Of a stretch of DNA of 64,000 bases, positions 1-9,744 are shown piece by piece. The notes below the pieces were generated by a model, which saw nothing but the letters and a program-made list of their open reading frames with translations, had not been told where the DNA came from and did no database searches. Source of the stretch: Marinomonas pollencensis (GTDB lineage: Bacteria > Pseudomonadota > Gammaproteobacteria > Pseudomonadales > Marinomonadaceae); contig NZ_QUNG01000001.1 in NCBI RefSeq assembly GCF_003387375.1, positions 62,001 through 126,000 on the forward strand, in the 5' to 3' direction. Numbering within the stretch: position 1 is the first letter of the stretch; each line of letters opens with the position of its first letter. The position numbers and the translations under genes were made by a program.

Positions 1-465
1 AAGAAAAAAAGAAAAGTGCGCGAACGACTGCTTACTTACTGGGCAATACTCACCCTAGGACCCATCTTACTCGCGGCTTCCTTAAGCCTGTCCGGTACCA
101 TGCTGTCATTTCAAATACGCGACATTGAACCCAACACCTGGATCAGCAACTTACTCAGCCTGGGCCGCATCGCCATGTACTTTTTAATACTGCTCACGCT
201 TAATTTTCTAACCCCAAATACCGAAGTATCCCTTAAGCTTGCATCCATCGCCTCTCTATTCGGCGCCATTGCCTTGCTTATTTTGAACACCATCTTCAGT
301 CGCTTCGCCCATTTCTTTAGCTCTTATCAAGTCATCTATGGGGCATTCGCCGCATTGCCTATTTTCTTAATTTGGCTGCAATCACTGTGGATCATCATTC
401 TGGCAACAACCTGCTTATGTGCCAGCATTCATAAAATTAAAAACTTAGCATCTGGTCAAGATTAG
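1..465 (+). CDS. YihY/BrkB family inner membrane protein, C-terminal part (cut by window edge)
   Basis: The reading frame is open from the first base and has no preceding stop, so the true start lies outside the window. About 154 residues are visible. They begin with a basic stretch, then a YWAILTLGP segment typical of the YihY (UPF0761, formerly called RNase BN) family. Several hydrophobic segments follow (roughly ILTLGPILLAASLSL, AMYFLILLTLNF, LASLFGAIALLILN, LPIFLIWLQSLWIIILA), including the family's YGAFAALPIFLIW signature near the C-terminus. The product should be a polytopic inner membrane protein. Its biochemical role is not settled in the family, and the RNase BN label is known to be wrong. 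The 36-base gap to hpt leaves little room for a separate promoter. Confidence 0.8.
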   Translation, partial: KKKRKVRERLLTYWAILTLGPILLAASLSLSGTMLSFQIRDIEPNTWISNLLSLGRIAMYFLILLTLNFLTPNTEVSLKLASIASLFGAIALLILNTIFSRFAHFFSSYQVIYGAFAALPIFLIWLQSLWIIILATTCLCASIHKIKNLASGQD

Positions 466-501
466 GTTAAAATCACGCGATCATTTCAAACCGAGTTACT
501 T

Positions 502-1053
502 ATGATCAACAAAATCAACGATCTAAAAACCATTTTAGATGAGTCCGACTGCCTTATTAACGCGCAACAAATTGACAGCGCCTTAGACAAAATGGCAAAA
601 CAAATCACCACTGACCTTGCTGATAAATTTCCGCTTGTTATTTGCGTAATGAACGGCGGGCTCGTCCCGACTGCCGCTTTGCTTGAGCGCCTGTCTTTTC
701 CTCTTGAATTGGATTATGTCCACGCGACACGCTATGGCATGGAGACAGAAGGCACTACCCTTAAGTGGCTAAGCTACCCGCAAACTGAGATTAGCAACCG
801 AGACGTATTAATCGTTGACGACATTTTTGACCAAGGTCACACCCTACAAGCCATCATCCAATGGTTTGAGGAGCAAGGTGCTAGTAATGTCTTTTCCGCA
901 ACCATAGTGAACAAGCTACACGACCGCAAAGTCGATATGACTCCAGATTACAACGGACTCGATGTAGAAGACCGCTTTTTGTTTGGTTTTGGCATGGATT
1001 ACAAAGGCGCTTTTAGAAACCTAAAAGGCATTCACGCGGTAAAAGGCTGCTAA
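502..1053 (+). CDS. hpt: Hypoxanthine-guanine phosphoribosyltransferase
   Basis: A purine salvage enzyme that joins hypoxanthine or guanine to PRPP, giving IMP or GMP in the cytoplasm. The 183-residue protein carries the type I phosphoribosyltransferase PRPP-binding loop LIVDDIFDQGHTL at about residues 110-122 (two adjacent Asp, then a Gly-His-Thr turn). It also has the family's early VICVMNGGLVPTAAL segment and a C-terminal hood. The length matches the short HGPRTs of Pseudomonas-like bacteria rather than the longer E. coli Gpt type. The start is the first ATG after the upstream gene; the ribosome site is weak. A strong hairpin terminator follows. Confidence 0.9.
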   Translation: MINKINDLKTILDESDCLINAQQIDSALDKMAKQITTDLADKFPLVICVMNGGLVPTAALLERLSFPLELDYVHATRYGMETEGTTLKWLSYPQTEISNRDVLIVDDIFDQGHTLQAIIQWFEEQGASNVFSATIVNKLHDRKVDMTPDYNGLDVEDRFLFGFGMDYKGAFRNLKGIHAVKGC

Positions 1054-1078
1054 AGCCATTTTTAGCCCCACAAAAACA

Positions 1079-1116
1079 AAAAAAGGCATTCATTTAATCA
1101 AATGAATGCCTTTTTT
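1079..1116. terminator. Bidirectional rho-independent terminator between hpt and sthA
   Basis: A perfect hairpin, with arms AAAAGGCATTCATTT and AAATGAATGCCTTTT and a four-base loop, is flanked by an A run on the left and a T run on the right. It can end both the plus-strand hpt transcript and the minus-strand sthA transcript. Confidence 0.85.
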
Positions 1117-1131
1117 ATAACCTAAAACCCC

Positions 1132-2526
1132 TTAGAAAACGCGGTTAAAACCGTTCAAAGCCGCAACACGATACGCCTCTGCCATCGTTGGGTAGTTAAA
1201 GGTTGTGTTCAAAAAGTATTTCAACGAGTTTTGCTCACCCGGCTGCTTCATAATCGCCTGACCAATGTGAACAATCTCTGACGCTTGGTCACCGAAACAG
1301 TGGATACCCAAAATTTCCAGACTTTCTCGATGGAACAGCAATTTCAGCATCCCCACCGCTTCGCCGGTAATTTGAGCACGCGCGGTATTTTTAAAAAAGG
1401 CGCGCCCCACTTCATAAGGCACCTTTTCCGCGGTCAGCTCTGCCTCTGTTTTACCAATCGAACTAATTTCCGGAATGGTGTAGATACCCGTAGGCACTTC
1501 ACTGATAAAGTGACCACCCTGAATACCAAACATGTTAGCAGCAACTGCTCGGCCTTGATCATAAGCGGCACTGGCCAAACTCGGCCAGCCAATCACATCC
1601 CCTGCAGCGTAGACATTTTCAACTTGCGTCTGATAAGTATCATTTACCGCCAATTGACCACGACCATTCGCTTCCAGACCAATATTCTCAAGCCCCAAAG
1701 ACAGTGTATTACCAGAACGACCATTACAAAACAACAAGGCGTCCGCGCGCAGCTTTTTACCCGATGCCATATTCATCACAACCCCACGCCCTGTGGTTTC
1801 CACAGATTCATAGGTTTCATTGTGACGAATTAACACACCACCGTCGCGCAAGTGGTAACTAAGCCCGTCAGTTATTTCATCATCCAAGAAGCTTAGCAAT
1901 TTCTTACCAGGGTTAATCAATTCAACACGCACACCCAAACCACAGAATATGGAGGCGTATTCACAACCGATAACACCGGCACCATAAATAATAAGAGAGC
2001 GAGGCGTGTGACTCAGGCTCAAAATAGTGTCAGAGCAATAAATACGCGGGTGAGTGAAATCAATATCAGCAGGACGATAAGGGCGCGAGCCCGTCGCTAT
2101 CACTACTTTTTCTGCGACCAACAACTCTGGTCCGCGCTCATACGTATTTACTTCAATGGTATTGGCGTCTTTAAATTTGCCACGCCCAAAGTAAATATCG
2201 ATACGATTGCGAGCGTAATATTCAGTACGCCCCATCACTTGTTTATCAATAACTTTATTTGCTCGATCCAATACTTTAGGAAACGAAAACCAACGAGGCT
2301 CACCAATATCTCGGAACATCGGGTTTGTGTTAAACGCGATGATTTCTTTTACTGCGTGACGCAAGGCTTTTGATGGGATTGTTCCTAGGTGCGTACAACT
2401 CCCTCCGACTTGTGGGCTGGCCTCAACCACCGCCACTTTTTTTCCTGCCTTGGCTGCATTCATTGCAGCGCCTTCACCAGCAGGGCCGGTACCTAGCACC
2501 ACGACATCGTAATGTCTTGTCGTCAT
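1132..2526 (-). CDS. sthA: Soluble pyridine nucleotide transhydrogenase SthA
   Basis: A cytoplasmic FAD flavoprotein that moves hydride between NADPH and NAD+ to balance the two pools. The 464 residues show the N-terminal dinucleotide fold [17 protein letters not shown] (about 12-28), the segment [15 protein letters not shown], an NAD(P)-binding [13 protein letters not shown] near residue 182, the FAD site [11 protein letters not shown] near 305, and the C-terminal dimerisation domain. Disulfide reductases of this superfamily carry a CxxxxC pair. Here the second Cys is replaced by Thr (GTIPSK), which is the hallmark of Sth. It lies 22 bases after nqrM on the same strand, so the two are probably co-transcribed, putting the transhydrogenase beside the NADH-oxidising Nqr pump. 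Confidence 0.95.
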   Translation of the reverse strand: MTTRHYDVVVLGTGPAGEGAAMNAAKAGKKVAVVEASPQVGGSCTHLGTIPSKALRHAVKEIIAFNTNPMFRDIGEPRWFSFPKVLDRANKVIDKQVMGRTEYYARNRIDIYFGRGKFKDANTIEVNTYERGPELLVAEKVVIATGSRPYRPADIDFTHPRIYCSDTILSLSHTPRSLIIYGAGVIGCEYASIFCGLGVRVELINPGKKLLSFLDDEITDGLSYHLRDGGVLIRHNETYESVETTGRGVVMNMASGKKLRADALLFCNGRSGNTLSLGLENIGLEANGRGQLAVNDTYQTQVENVYAAGDVIGWPSLASAAYDQGRAVAANMFGIQGGHFISEVPTGIYTIPEISSIGKTEAELTAEKVPYEVGRAFFKNTARAQITGEAVGMLKLLFHRESLEILGIHCFGDQASEIVHIGQAIMKQPGEQNSLKYFLNTTFNYPTMAEAYRVAALNGFNRVF

Positions 2527-2548
2527 AGTATCCTCTTTAAAAATTCAT

Positions 2549-2779
2549 TTACTTAGACGCGTCGTAAAACGTTTCACTCGAAGCGTTTTTGGAAGCAGTT
2601 TTTTCTTCTTTCTCACATTTGCCTTTGTCACCGCCGCAGATATCACAAGCAACTTCCATACCTAAAGCGCTCATACCACCACAAGAACCAGCAATTGGCT
2701 TTCTTCCCATCAGGACACCAACCGCCATGGCAGCGACCAACAACAACATAAGCGCAAACGCTAAAACAATCGTCAACAT
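2549..2779 (-). CDS. nqrM: Na+-NQR maturation protein NqrM (DUF539)
   Basis: A 76-residue membrane protein needed in Vibrio-type systems for assembly of active Na+-NQR, probably for the iron centre between NqrD and NqrE. It has one N-terminal membrane helix (about 2-24) followed by a Cys-rich segment, CGGMSALGMEVACDICGG, and another Cys in GKCEKEE. This is the usual NqrM layout. It is separated from nqrF by a terminator and about 270 bases, and it is followed closely by sthA. It therefore seems to be transcribed apart from the structural nqr genes, unlike loci where apbE bridges nqrF and nqrM. Confidence 0.88.
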   Translation of the reverse strand: MLTIVLAFALMLLLVAAMAVGVLMGRKPIAGSCGGMSALGMEVACDICGGDKGKCEKEEKTASKNASSETFYDASK

Positions 2780-3003
2780 ACTCTTTCTCCAAAAAACGAG
2801 GACAGACTTACCATCTTCGCAAACTTAAAAACTCAGTAAGGCGTTTATTACTAGATTCCACTCTCTACACTCTAGCAAACAAGCGTGCAGGGAGTGAGTT
2901 CAGCCATCCTCAATTCAGAAGCAAATAAGAAAACAAGACAGACAAAACAGAAACGCACTTGGTATTTTGTTTAGACACTGGCCATGCTATATCACAATGC
3001 CTA

Positions 3004-3037
3004 AACAAAATAAGGCCTGCCTAGACAGCAGGCCTTA
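3004..3037 (-). terminator. Rho-independent terminator after nqrF
   Basis: On the minus strand a 10-bp perfect stem (TAAGGCCTGC with GCAGGCCTTA, 7-base loop, 3011-3037) is followed by a TTTTGTTT tract. It closes the nqrABCDEF operon before nqrM. Confidence 0.8.
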
Positions 3038-3049
3038 TCGTTTTAAACA

Positions 3050-4276
3050 CTAGCCACCAAAGTCATCAAGAAGAATATTTTCTTTCTCAACACCTAGGTC
3101 TTCTAGCATTTTGATTACCGACGCGTTCATCATTGGAGGCCCACACATGTAGAACTCACAATCTTCTGGCGCTGGGTGATCTTTCAAATAGCTTTCATAA
3201 AGAACGTTATGAATGAAGCCTGTCTTACCATCCCAGTTATCTTCTGGTTGCGGATCAGACAAAGCCAAATGCCATTCAAAGTTATCGTTTTCTTCTTGAA
3301 GCTTATCGTACTCTTCAACATAGAATGCTTCACGCACACTACGAGCACCGTACCAGAAAGAGATCTTACGAGTAGAATGCAGACGTTTAAGCTGATCGAA
3401 GATATGTGAACGCATCGGGGCCATACCAGCACCACCGCCCACAAATACCATTTCAGCGTCTGTGTCTTTCGCGAAGAACTCACCAAATGGTCCATATACT
3501 TTAATCTTATCACCTGGTTTCAGGCTAAAGACATAAGAAGACATTTGACCTGGTGGCAAGTCATCTTTGCCAGGAGGCGGCGAAGCAATACGAATATTAA
3601 ACTTAACCACGCCTCTCTCTTCAGGGTAGTTCGCCATAGAGTAAGCACGAATTACCGTCTCATCTACTTTAGAGACAAACTTCCAAAGATTGAATTTATC
3701 CCAGTCACCGCGGTACTCTTCATCGATATCGAAATCTTTGTAATTAACCGTGTGAGCTGGCGCTTCAAGCTGTACATAACCACCTGCGCGGAAATCAACA
3801 TTCTCGCCTTCAGGTAATTTCAGTGTTAGCTCTTTAATGAAGGTCGCCACGTTCGGGTTGGACTCAACAGTACATTCCCAGGCTTTAACACCGAAGACCT
3901 CTTCAGGTACTTCAACATCCATATCCTGCTTAACCGCCACCTGACAAGAAAGGCGGTAACCTTCCTTCTCTTCACGACGAGTAAAGTGAGATTGCTCAGT
4001 AGACAGCATAGAACCGCCACCGCTTGTCACTTTACATTTACACTGAGCACAAGTACCGCCACCGCCACATGCAGACGATAGAAAGATACCATTACCAGCC
4101 AAAGTCTGAAGCAACTTACCGCCTGCAGCAGTTGTTACTTCTCTTTCACCATTGATGCGGATTGTTACGTCCCCAGAGCTTACCAATCGGGCGCGAGCAG
4201 CAAGAATAATTGCCACAAGACCCAATACGATAGCTGTGAACATCACCACACCTAGAATAATTTCTAAGTTGACCAT
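3050..4276 (-). CDS. nqrF: Na+-translocating NADH:quinone reductase subunit F
   Basis: The electron entry subunit of Na+-NQR. It oxidises NADH on the cytoplasmic face and passes electrons via FAD to a 2Fe-2S cluster. The 408 residues hold one N-terminal membrane helix (about 5-27) and a ferredoxin domain with cluster ligands Cys70, Cys76, Cys79 and Cys111, the same spacing as Vibrio cholerae NqrF. An FAD domain with RAYSMANYP (about 210-218) and a NADH domain with [12 protein letters not shown] and a terminal DDFGG follow. It is the last gene of the structural operon, 41 bases after nqrE and directly before a terminator. Confidence 0.97.
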   Translation of the reverse strand: MVNLEIILGVVMFTAIVLGLVAIILAARARLVSSGDVTIRINGEREVTTAAGGKLLQTLAGNGIFLSSACGGGGTCAQCKCKVTSGGGSMLSTEQSHFTRREEKEGYRLSCQVAVKQDMDVEVPEEVFGVKAWECTVESNPNVATFIKELTLKLPEGENVDFRAGGYVQLEAPAHTVNYKDFDIDEEYRGDWDKFNLWKFVSKVDETVIRAYSMANYPEERGVVKFNIRIASPPPGKDDLPPGQMSSYVFSLKPGDKIKVYGPFGEFFAKDTDAEMVFVGGGAGMAPMRSHIFDQLKRLHSTRKISFWYGARSVREAFYVEEYDKLQEENDNFEWHLALSDPQPEDNWDGKTGFIHNVLYESYLKDHPAPEDCEFYMCGPPMMNASVIKMLEDLGVEKENILLDDFGG

Positions 4277-4317
4277 GTTAATTGAACCTTATTCTTGGTT
4301 GTCTATTGTATGCAAGC

Positions 4318-4926
4318 TTAAAGCTGCACACCCGAAAATGACATAAAGCCTAAGCTCATCAAGCCAACAGTGATAAAGGTAATACCTAGACCACGTAGAC
4401 CCGCTGGAACATCTGAGTACTTAAGTTTTTCACGGATACCCGCCAACGCAGCAATTGCCAACGCCCAACCGATACCAGCACCCACGCCATAGACAACACT
4501 TTCACTAAAGTTGTAATCACGCTCAACCATGAACAAAGACGCACCCATGATGGCACAGTTTACTGTGATAAGCGGCAAGAACACACCCAGCGCGTTGTAT
4601 AGCGCAGGCATATACTTATCTAGCGTCATTTCCAAAATTTGCACCACAGCAGCAATAACACCGATGTAGCTCAATAGTCCCAAAAAGCTCAAGTCAACGT
4701 TTGGCAGACCGGCCCATTGTAACGCACCATCTTTTAACAAGTTTTGGTACAACAAGTTATTCAGTGGCACAGTAATCGTCAGTACAACAATAACAGCAAT
4801 ACCTAGACCCAAAGCAGTTTCTACTTTTTTGGACAAAGCCAACAAAGTACACATACCTAAGAAGAAGGCCAAAGCCATGTTTTCAACGAAAACCGCTTTA
4901 ACAAACAGACTGATTAAATGTTCCAT
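4318..4926 (-). CDS. nqrE: Na+-translocating NADH:quinone reductase subunit E
   Basis: An integral membrane subunit of Na+-NQR, homologous to NqrD and RnfA. The two halves of the NqrD/NqrE pair carry an intramembrane iron centre. The 202-residue product is almost entirely hydrophobic, with six predicted helices. It starts [20 protein letters not shown], as in characterised NqrE proteins, and holds the conserved [10 protein letters not shown] segment with its Cys near residue 120. The start codon abuts the end of nqrD, which implies translational coupling. Confidence 0.97.
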   Translation of the reverse strand: MEHLISLFVKAVFVENMALAFFLGMCTLLALSKKVETALGLGIAVIVVLTITVPLNNLLYQNLLKDGALQWAGLPNVDLSFLGLLSYIGVIAAVVQILEMTLDKYMPALYNALGVFLPLITVNCAIMGASLFMVERDYNFSESVVYGVGAGIGWALAIAALAGIREKLKYSDVPAGLRGLGITFITVGLMSLGFMSFSGVQL

Positions 4927-5589
4927 TTATAGCGCCTCCTGAGCACGTGAGTTAGCTGCAATTTTGAACTCAGGCTCTTCCACTTGCTCTTTCTTATAAG
5001 CGCGCAACGCCCAAATAATCAAACCAATAACGAAGAAAGCACTCGGAGGAAGAAGCATCAAGCCATTTGGCTGGTACCAACCACCGTTTTGCACTGTTTC
5101 AAAGATCACATGACCAAACAGTTTACCAGCGCCAAGTAGTTCGCGGAAAAACGCGACTATCATCAGCATAGCACTGTAGCCAAGACCGTTACCAATACCG
5201 TCCAAGAAGCTCATTCCTGGACCATTTTTCATCGCGTAAGCTTCTGCACGACCCATTACGATACAGTTTGTGATGATCAAACCAACGAAAACGGAAAGCT
5301 GCTTACTGATTTCAAAGGCAAACGCTCTTAGTACTTGGTCAACCACGATTACCAAAGAGGCAATGATGATCATCTGCACAATGATACGAATGCTGCTTGG
5401 GATGTAGTTACGAATGATCGCAATAAAGAAGTTAGAAAATGCAGTAACCAACGTCAGAGCGATGGCCATAACCAAACTAACATTCATGCTACTTGTAACC
5501 GCTAGCGCAGAACAGATACCAAGAATCTGCAAGGCGATCGGGTTATTCGCGAGAATCGGTCCAAATAAGACCTTTTTCACTTCAGACAT
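4927..5589 (-). CDS. nqrD: Na+-translocating NADH:quinone reductase subunit D
   Basis: An integral membrane subunit of Na+-NQR, paralogous to NqrE and homologous to RnfE. At 220 residues with six hydrophobic helices it matches the family length. The cysteine-bearing motif [14 protein letters not shown] (near residue 110) corresponds to the NqrD half of the shared iron site. The ATG overlaps the nqrC stop by one base (TAATG), so the subunits are probably made in step. Confidence 0.97.
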   Translation of the reverse strand: MSEVKKVLFGPILANNPIALQILGICSALAVTSSMNVSLVMAIALTLVTAFSNFFIAIIRNYIPSSIRIIVQMIIIASLVIVVDQVLRAFAFEISKQLSVFVGLIITNCIVMGRAEAYAMKNGPGMSFLDGIGNGLGYSAMLMIVAFFRELLGAGKLFGHVIFETVQNGGWYQPNGLMLLPPSAFFVIGLIIWALRAYKKEQVEEPEFKIAANSRAQEAL

Positions 5590-6389
5590 TATTTCTCTCC
5601 TCCACTACGAAGTTTCGCCAAGAAAGGTCCAAAACCATCATCGCCCAACCAGTATTGAACAAGATGTGTTACACCACGACTAGTTAGTGTCGCACCAGAC
5701 AAACCGTCTACTTTATGAGACGCTTCTGGATCCGCTTTACTAACACCACCTTTGACAAGCTCGATAACAGCCTGACCTTGGTCGTTGTATACTTCTTTCC
5801 CTTTCCACAACGCTTTCCAGTTCGGGTTGTCTACTTCACCACCCAATCCAGGTGTTTCACCTTGATCGTAGAAGCCAAAACCAACCACGGTAGAAAAGTC
5901 ATTCTGTAGTGCCATAAAGCCATACATAGTAGACCATAAGCCATAACCATGTACCGGCAACACAATGCGGTCAATGCCATCGCCAGATTTTACAATGTAA
6001 ACAGCGGCGTATTTAGCGCGACGCTTAATACTTGCTGGATCTTTATCTGCTGGCAATGCAATCGATAGCTTAGGATCTTTTGCTGCGGCCTTTTGATCGT
6101 AAGTCGCAGGGTTAATACCCGCTTCTTTAATCTCTGCTGGCGTTGCAAATTCACCTGTTTGTAAATCAACAATACGTGTTTCTACGTTTTTGAAGATCTC
6201 ATCAACCGATTTACCAGGTTCCAACATCCCTGCTGCTGCAAGAATGTTTTGCTTACGGTCGAGGTCTTTATTTGCTTTCTGAATAGGCTTAAGACCCACT
6301 GCTGCTGCAGCAACAAAAACAGAACAAACCAAACATAGAGCCAACGCGACGAAGAGGGTCTTTTTGATACTTTCGTTACCACTAGCCAT
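5589..6389 (-). CDS. nqrC: Na+-translocating NADH:quinone reductase subunit C
   Basis: A periplasm-facing subunit with covalently bound FMN. The start chosen, [10 protein letters not shown], is preceded at a good distance by a strong GGAGG site on the minus strand. It overlaps the end of nqrB by 8 bases. A longer frame reaching 6461 lies inside nqrB and is unlikely. The 266-residue protein has one N-terminal membrane helix (about 11-31) and an FMN-binding domain ending in [13 protein letters not shown], where the Thr near residue 234 is the expected FMN attachment site. Attachment requires the flavin transferase ApbE, which is not encoded at this locus. Confidence 0.95.
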   Translation of the reverse strand: MASGNESIKKTLFVALALCLVCSVFVAAAAVGLKPIQKANKDLDRKQNILAAAGMLEPGKSVDEIFKNVETRIVDLQTGEFATPAEIKEAGINPATYDQKAAAKDPKLSIALPADKDPASIKRRAKYAAVYIVKSGDGIDRIVLPVHGYGLWSTMYGFMALQNDFSTVVGFGFYDQGETPGLGGEVDNPNWKALWKGKEVYNDQGQAVIELVKGGVSKADPEASHKVDGLSGATLTSRGVTHLVQYWLGDDGFGPFLAKLRSGGEK

Positions 6390-7578
6390 TGCGTGCAATC
6401 CTCCGTTTGATGTTTGCTTGAACGATAAAGTGGTCAATAAATGGTGCAAACAGATTCGCAAACAAGATAGCCAACATCATACCTTCAGGGTAGGCAGGGT
6501 TAACGACACGAACCAATACAACCATGACACCAATTAATGCACCGTAGAACCACTTACCGCATTCTGTCATAGAAGCAGACACTGGGTCTGTCGCCATAAA
6601 CATCATACCAAAGGCAAAACCACCCAATACCAAATGCCAGTACCAAGGAGTAGAGAACATTGGATTAGAGTCAGAGCCGATTAGGTTAAACAGAACCGAA
6701 GTAGCGATCAGGCCAAGCATAACACCGGCGACAATACGCCATGATGCAATGCGCATCACCAACAAGATTGCACCACCAATAAAGATAGCCAAAGTCGATG
6801 TCTCACCCATTGAACCTTGCATGAAGCCAAAGAAAGCATCAGACCAAGTCGTTGTTAGGTTAGCAACACCGTCCGCTGCAAGCTGGCTTAACGCCGTCGC
6901 ACCAGAGAAACCATCTACCGCTGTCCATACAGAATCACCAGACATGGAAGCTGGGTAAGCAAAGAACAAGAAGGCACGACCCGCTAGCGCAGGGTTCAGG
7001 AAGTTTTTCCCGGTACCACCAAATACTTCTTTACCTAGCACAACACCGAAAGTGATACCAAGAGCAACCTGCCATAAAGGAATGGTTGGTGGTAACGTTA
7101 AGGCGAACAAAATAGAGGTAACAAAGAAGCCTTCGTTTACTTCATGCTTACGCACAGCAGCAAACAACACTTCCCAAAAACCACCCACTACGAAGGTAAC
7201 AAGATAAACAGGCAAGAAATACATTGCACCATAAATCATGTTATCCCAGATGCTGGCTGGGTTATAAGCAGTCAAACTACCAATAATCGCCTGACGCCAA
7301 TCATCTCCAGCTGCGACATTCATTGCCTGCATAGCACTGTTTGCTTGGAAGCCAATGTTGTACATGCCGAAGAACATAGCTGGGAAAGTACACATCCAGA
7401 CCAAAATCATGATGCGTTTCATATCCACTGCATCACGAACATGTGAACCATTTCGTGTTACAGAGCTAGGGCGGTAAAAAATCGTGTCTACGGCTTCATA
7501 AAGCGCATACCATTTTTCATATTTTCCGCCACTATGGAACGATGGTTCCATTTTATCGAGTACTTTTCTAAGCCCCAT
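6382..7578 (-). CDS. nqrB: Na+-translocating NADH:quinone reductase subunit B
   Basis: The main membrane subunit of Na+-NQR, carrying covalent FMN and riboflavin and implicated in Na+ translocation. The 398 residues start with a soluble helix ([20 protein letters not shown]), followed by about ten membrane helices. The flavinylation motif [11 protein letters not shown] places the FMN-bearing Thr at about residue 228. The conserved [17 protein letters not shown] segment is also present. It begins three bases after nqrA and its last codons overlap nqrC. Confidence 0.97.
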   Translation of the reverse strand: MGLRKVLDKMEPSFHSGGKYEKWYALYEAVDTIFYRPSSVTRNGSHVRDAVDMKRIMILVWMCTFPAMFFGMYNIGFQANSAMQAMNVAAGDDWRQAIIGSLTAYNPASIWDNMIYGAMYFLPVYLVTFVVGGFWEVLFAAVRKHEVNEGFFVTSILFALTLPPTIPLWQVALGITFGVVLGKEVFGGTGKNFLNPALAGRAFLFFAYPASMSGDSVWTAVDGFSGATALSQLAADGVANLTTTWSDAFFGFMQGSMGETSTLAIFIGGAILLVMRIASWRIVAGVMLGLIATSVLFNLIGSDSNPMFSTPWYWHLVLGGFAFGMMFMATDPVSASMTECGKWFYGALIGVMVVLVRVVNPAYPEGMMLAILFANLFAPFIDHFIVQANIKRRIARNG

Positions 7579-7581
7579 GAA

Positions 7582-8919
7582 TTAACCCTCTTTCTCTATT
7601 AGAGTTAGGCAATCCCGAAGGATCGGGCCATATTCGAATTTACCAGAGCAACTATAAGTACACAGAGCCAGATCTTCTTCATCTAACTCTAACGCACCCA
7701 ATTTTTGGGCTTGCTCAGTATCATTCACCACCAATGCACGCAACAATTGCGTTGGCAAAATATCCATTGGTATCAAGCGTTCAAAGTGACCCAAAGGCAA
7801 CATAGTACGATCACTACCATTGGTTGTCGTTGTCATGTCAAACGAAGACTTACCCATCAGCTTAGATAGGAATACATTCAACACAGAATGCTTTTCCGTA
7901 CCCGCACGAAGGTAATGCATCATTTCACGCTCGCGACCTTCACGAAGCACAGACACCTGATTGTGGTAACGACCCAAATACGCAAAAGGACCAAAGGTGT
8001 TACGGCCTGATAATACAGAACCCGAAATCACACGGTTATCACCTTCTGCCAACTCATTTGCTAGCAAACCATCAAGACTTACACCCAATTGAGTGCGAAC
8101 TAGGCGAGGCTTTTTAACTTGTGGCCCAGCAATAGAAACAACACGCTCTACGCTCAGCTCACCACTAACAAAAAGTTTACCGATAGCCACAACATCTTGG
8201 TAATTAATAGACCAAACTGTTTTCTTATCGCTGACAGGATCAAGGAAATGAATATGGGTACCCGCCAAACCTGCAGGGTGTACACCAGCAAACTCTTCAA
8301 CCACAACATCGGTTGTTGTTGGAATTTTCGCGCCAGGTGCCTTACACAAGAAAACTTTACCACTCGTCAAGCGACTTAGCACAGTCAAACCATCAGCAAA
8401 GGCTTCCGTTTGATCTGCTAAAACAACTTCAGGGGATGCAGCAAGGGGGTTGGTATCGATTGCGGTAACAAAAATAGAATTTGGTAATGACGCAATCTCA
8501 GGAACTTTTGAGTAAGGTCGAGTACGGAAAGCCGTCCATAAACCAGAATCAACTAGGTTTTCAACCACTTTATCGCGATCTAGACCTTTTAGTTCAGAGC
8601 CTGCATACGCTGCAAACTTCTCAGATTCGTCGCCCTCTAGCTTAATAACGACCGACTGTAACACACGTCGCTCACCACGATTAATCGCAGCGATAGTACC
8701 AGCAGCAGGAGCAGTATATTTCACACCTTCGGTTTTCTTATCCGTAAAGATGACTTGCCCTTTTTTGACCTTATCTCCTTCCGCAACCAACATGGTAGGT
8801 TTCATACCATGGTAGTCGGGACCGATTACCGCAACAGTTTTCGCTGCCGCTGCATCTTCAATCACTTGACTGGGAGCTCCACTAATTGGAAGTTCAAGGC
8901 CTTTTGTAATTTTATACAT
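7582..8919 (-). CDS. nqrA: Na+-translocating NADH:quinone reductase subunit A
   Basis: The soluble cytoplasmic subunit of Na+-NQR, without a redox cofactor, linked to the quinone site. The start used gives [14 protein letters not shown], which lines up with the N-terminus of known NqrA proteins. A 12-codon extension to 8955 is possible but has no family support. The 445-residue length is standard, and the C-terminal half holds the [16 protein letters not shown] cysteine segment. It is the first gene of the operon. A candidate promoter lies about 140 bases upstream. Confidence 0.96.
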   Translation of the reverse strand: MYKITKGLELPISGAPSQVIEDAAAAKTVAVIGPDYHGMKPTMLVAEGDKVKKGQVIFTDKKTEGVKYTAPAAGTIAAINRGERRVLQSVVIKLEGDESEKFAAYAGSELKGLDRDKVVENLVDSGLWTAFRTRPYSKVPEIASLPNSIFVTAIDTNPLAASPEVVLADQTEAFADGLTVLSRLTSGKVFLCKAPGAKIPTTTDVVVEEFAGVHPAGLAGTHIHFLDPVSDKKTVWSINYQDVVAIGKLFVSGELSVERVVSIAGPQVKKPRLVRTQLGVSLDGLLANELAEGDNRVISGSVLSGRNTFGPFAYLGRYHNQVSVLREGREREMMHYLRAGTEKHSVLNVFLSKLMGKSSFDMTTTTNGSDRTMLPLGHFERLIPMDILPTQLLRALVVNDTEQAQKLGALELDEEDLALCTYSCSGKFEYGPILRDCLTLIEKEG

Positions 8920-9368
8920 ATGTTCTGCCCAACAGTAAATTGAACACAAAAGCACTGTACGTTTTGTTCATAACCCCCTCCGGGAAAACATTCATGAACC
9001 TATAAAAACCGCTTAGGTTGTTATAAAACGTAAATTCACTTCACCAAAAAACCGCTGTATTATAGTGATCATTAGCTGGCTTGACTACTATTCAACAGAG
9101 CCTTTAGGCCCTAACCTATACTCATTAAGGCACTTTTTTGCACATTCCCCCTAGCTTATGGACAAAAAACAACCATAATCTATTGTTTCTTTCTTACAAT
9201 ATCCTTTTTTCATACGCGACAATCACTTCAAATAAAGTACAAACACCCCAAACAGTTAGTAAATTACCAACCACATCGCTCTAGGAGCTACGCTTAGTTG
9301 CCATCCAAACAGTAAAGCGACACAATATTCTGATTTTATTAAACGCAGCCCCTCTTAAGGAACGCACT
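8920..9368. other. Divergent intergenic region between nqrA and folX
   Basis: About 450 bases separate nqrA (minus) from folX (plus). The nqrA side holds a candidate sigma70 promoter and a leader of roughly 130 bases. Just before folX there is a clear ribosome site (AAGGA) ahead of the ATG. The sequence is AT-rich with many short A and T runs. I see no open frame, RNA fold or convincing plus-strand promoter in it. Confidence 0.6.
9059..9087 (-). promoter_or_regulatory. Candidate sigma70 promoter of the nqr operon
   Basis: On the minus strand a perfect TATAAT (9059-9064) is preceded, 17 bases upstream, by TAGTCA (9082-9087), which matches four of six -35 positions. Transcription would begin near 9052 and leave a leader of about 130 bases before the nqrA ATG. 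Confidence 0.45.
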
Positions 9369-9737
9369 ATGCATCAGCTCAACGCGCAGATTCACATAGA
9401 AAACCTCCGCTTAAGAACTTACATTGGCTTTAATGAATCAGAAAAAAACAACAAACAGGATGTGGTAATAAACGCATGGATCGATTATTGCGCTAGCGCT
9501 GCAAGCCAAAGTGACGACATCAACCAGGCCGTCAATTATCGAACCTTGTGCAAAGACATTATTAAGCACGTTGAGAGCAACCGCTTTTTATTACTGGAAA
9601 AACTGACCTCAGAGGTACTGTCACTTTGCACCAATGCCGCCAACGTAAGCGCCGCAAAAGTGACCGTGAGCAAGCCTCATGCATTGCGTTTTGCAGACTC
9701 TGTATCACTTACTTTATCGACCCAAAGGGACGCTTAA
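9369..9737 (+). CDS. folX: Dihydroneopterin triphosphate 2'-epimerase FolX
   Basis: A tetrahydropterin-branch enzyme that epimerises 7,8-dihydroneopterin triphosphate at C2'. At 122 residues it is a member of the FolB/FolX fold. The segments ENLRLRTYIGFNESEKNNKQD, NYRTLCKDIIKHVE and NRFLLLEKLT match E. coli FolX more closely than FolB. The C-terminal LHALRxADSVSxTLS signature of FolX appears here as HALRFADSVSLTLS. A good AAGGA site precedes the ATG. mfd starts seven bases after the stop, so the two are likely co-transcribed. Confidence 0.88.
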   Translation: MHQLNAQIHIENLRLRTYIGFNESEKNNKQDVVINAWIDYCASAASQSDDINQAVNYRTLCKDIIKHVESNRFLLLEKLTSEVLSLCTNAANVSAAKVTVSKPHALRFADSVSLTLSTQRDA

Positions 9738-9744
9738 AAACATC

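Noticed and set aside
1285..1833. Long plus-strand frame inside sthA
   Set aside because: Shadow of the minus-strand sthA gene. The translation has no recognisable motif and no ribosome site.
6390..6461. Upstream extension of nqrC
   Set aside because: It overlaps nqrB coding sequence. The start at 6389 has a strong GGAGG site and matches the family N-terminus.
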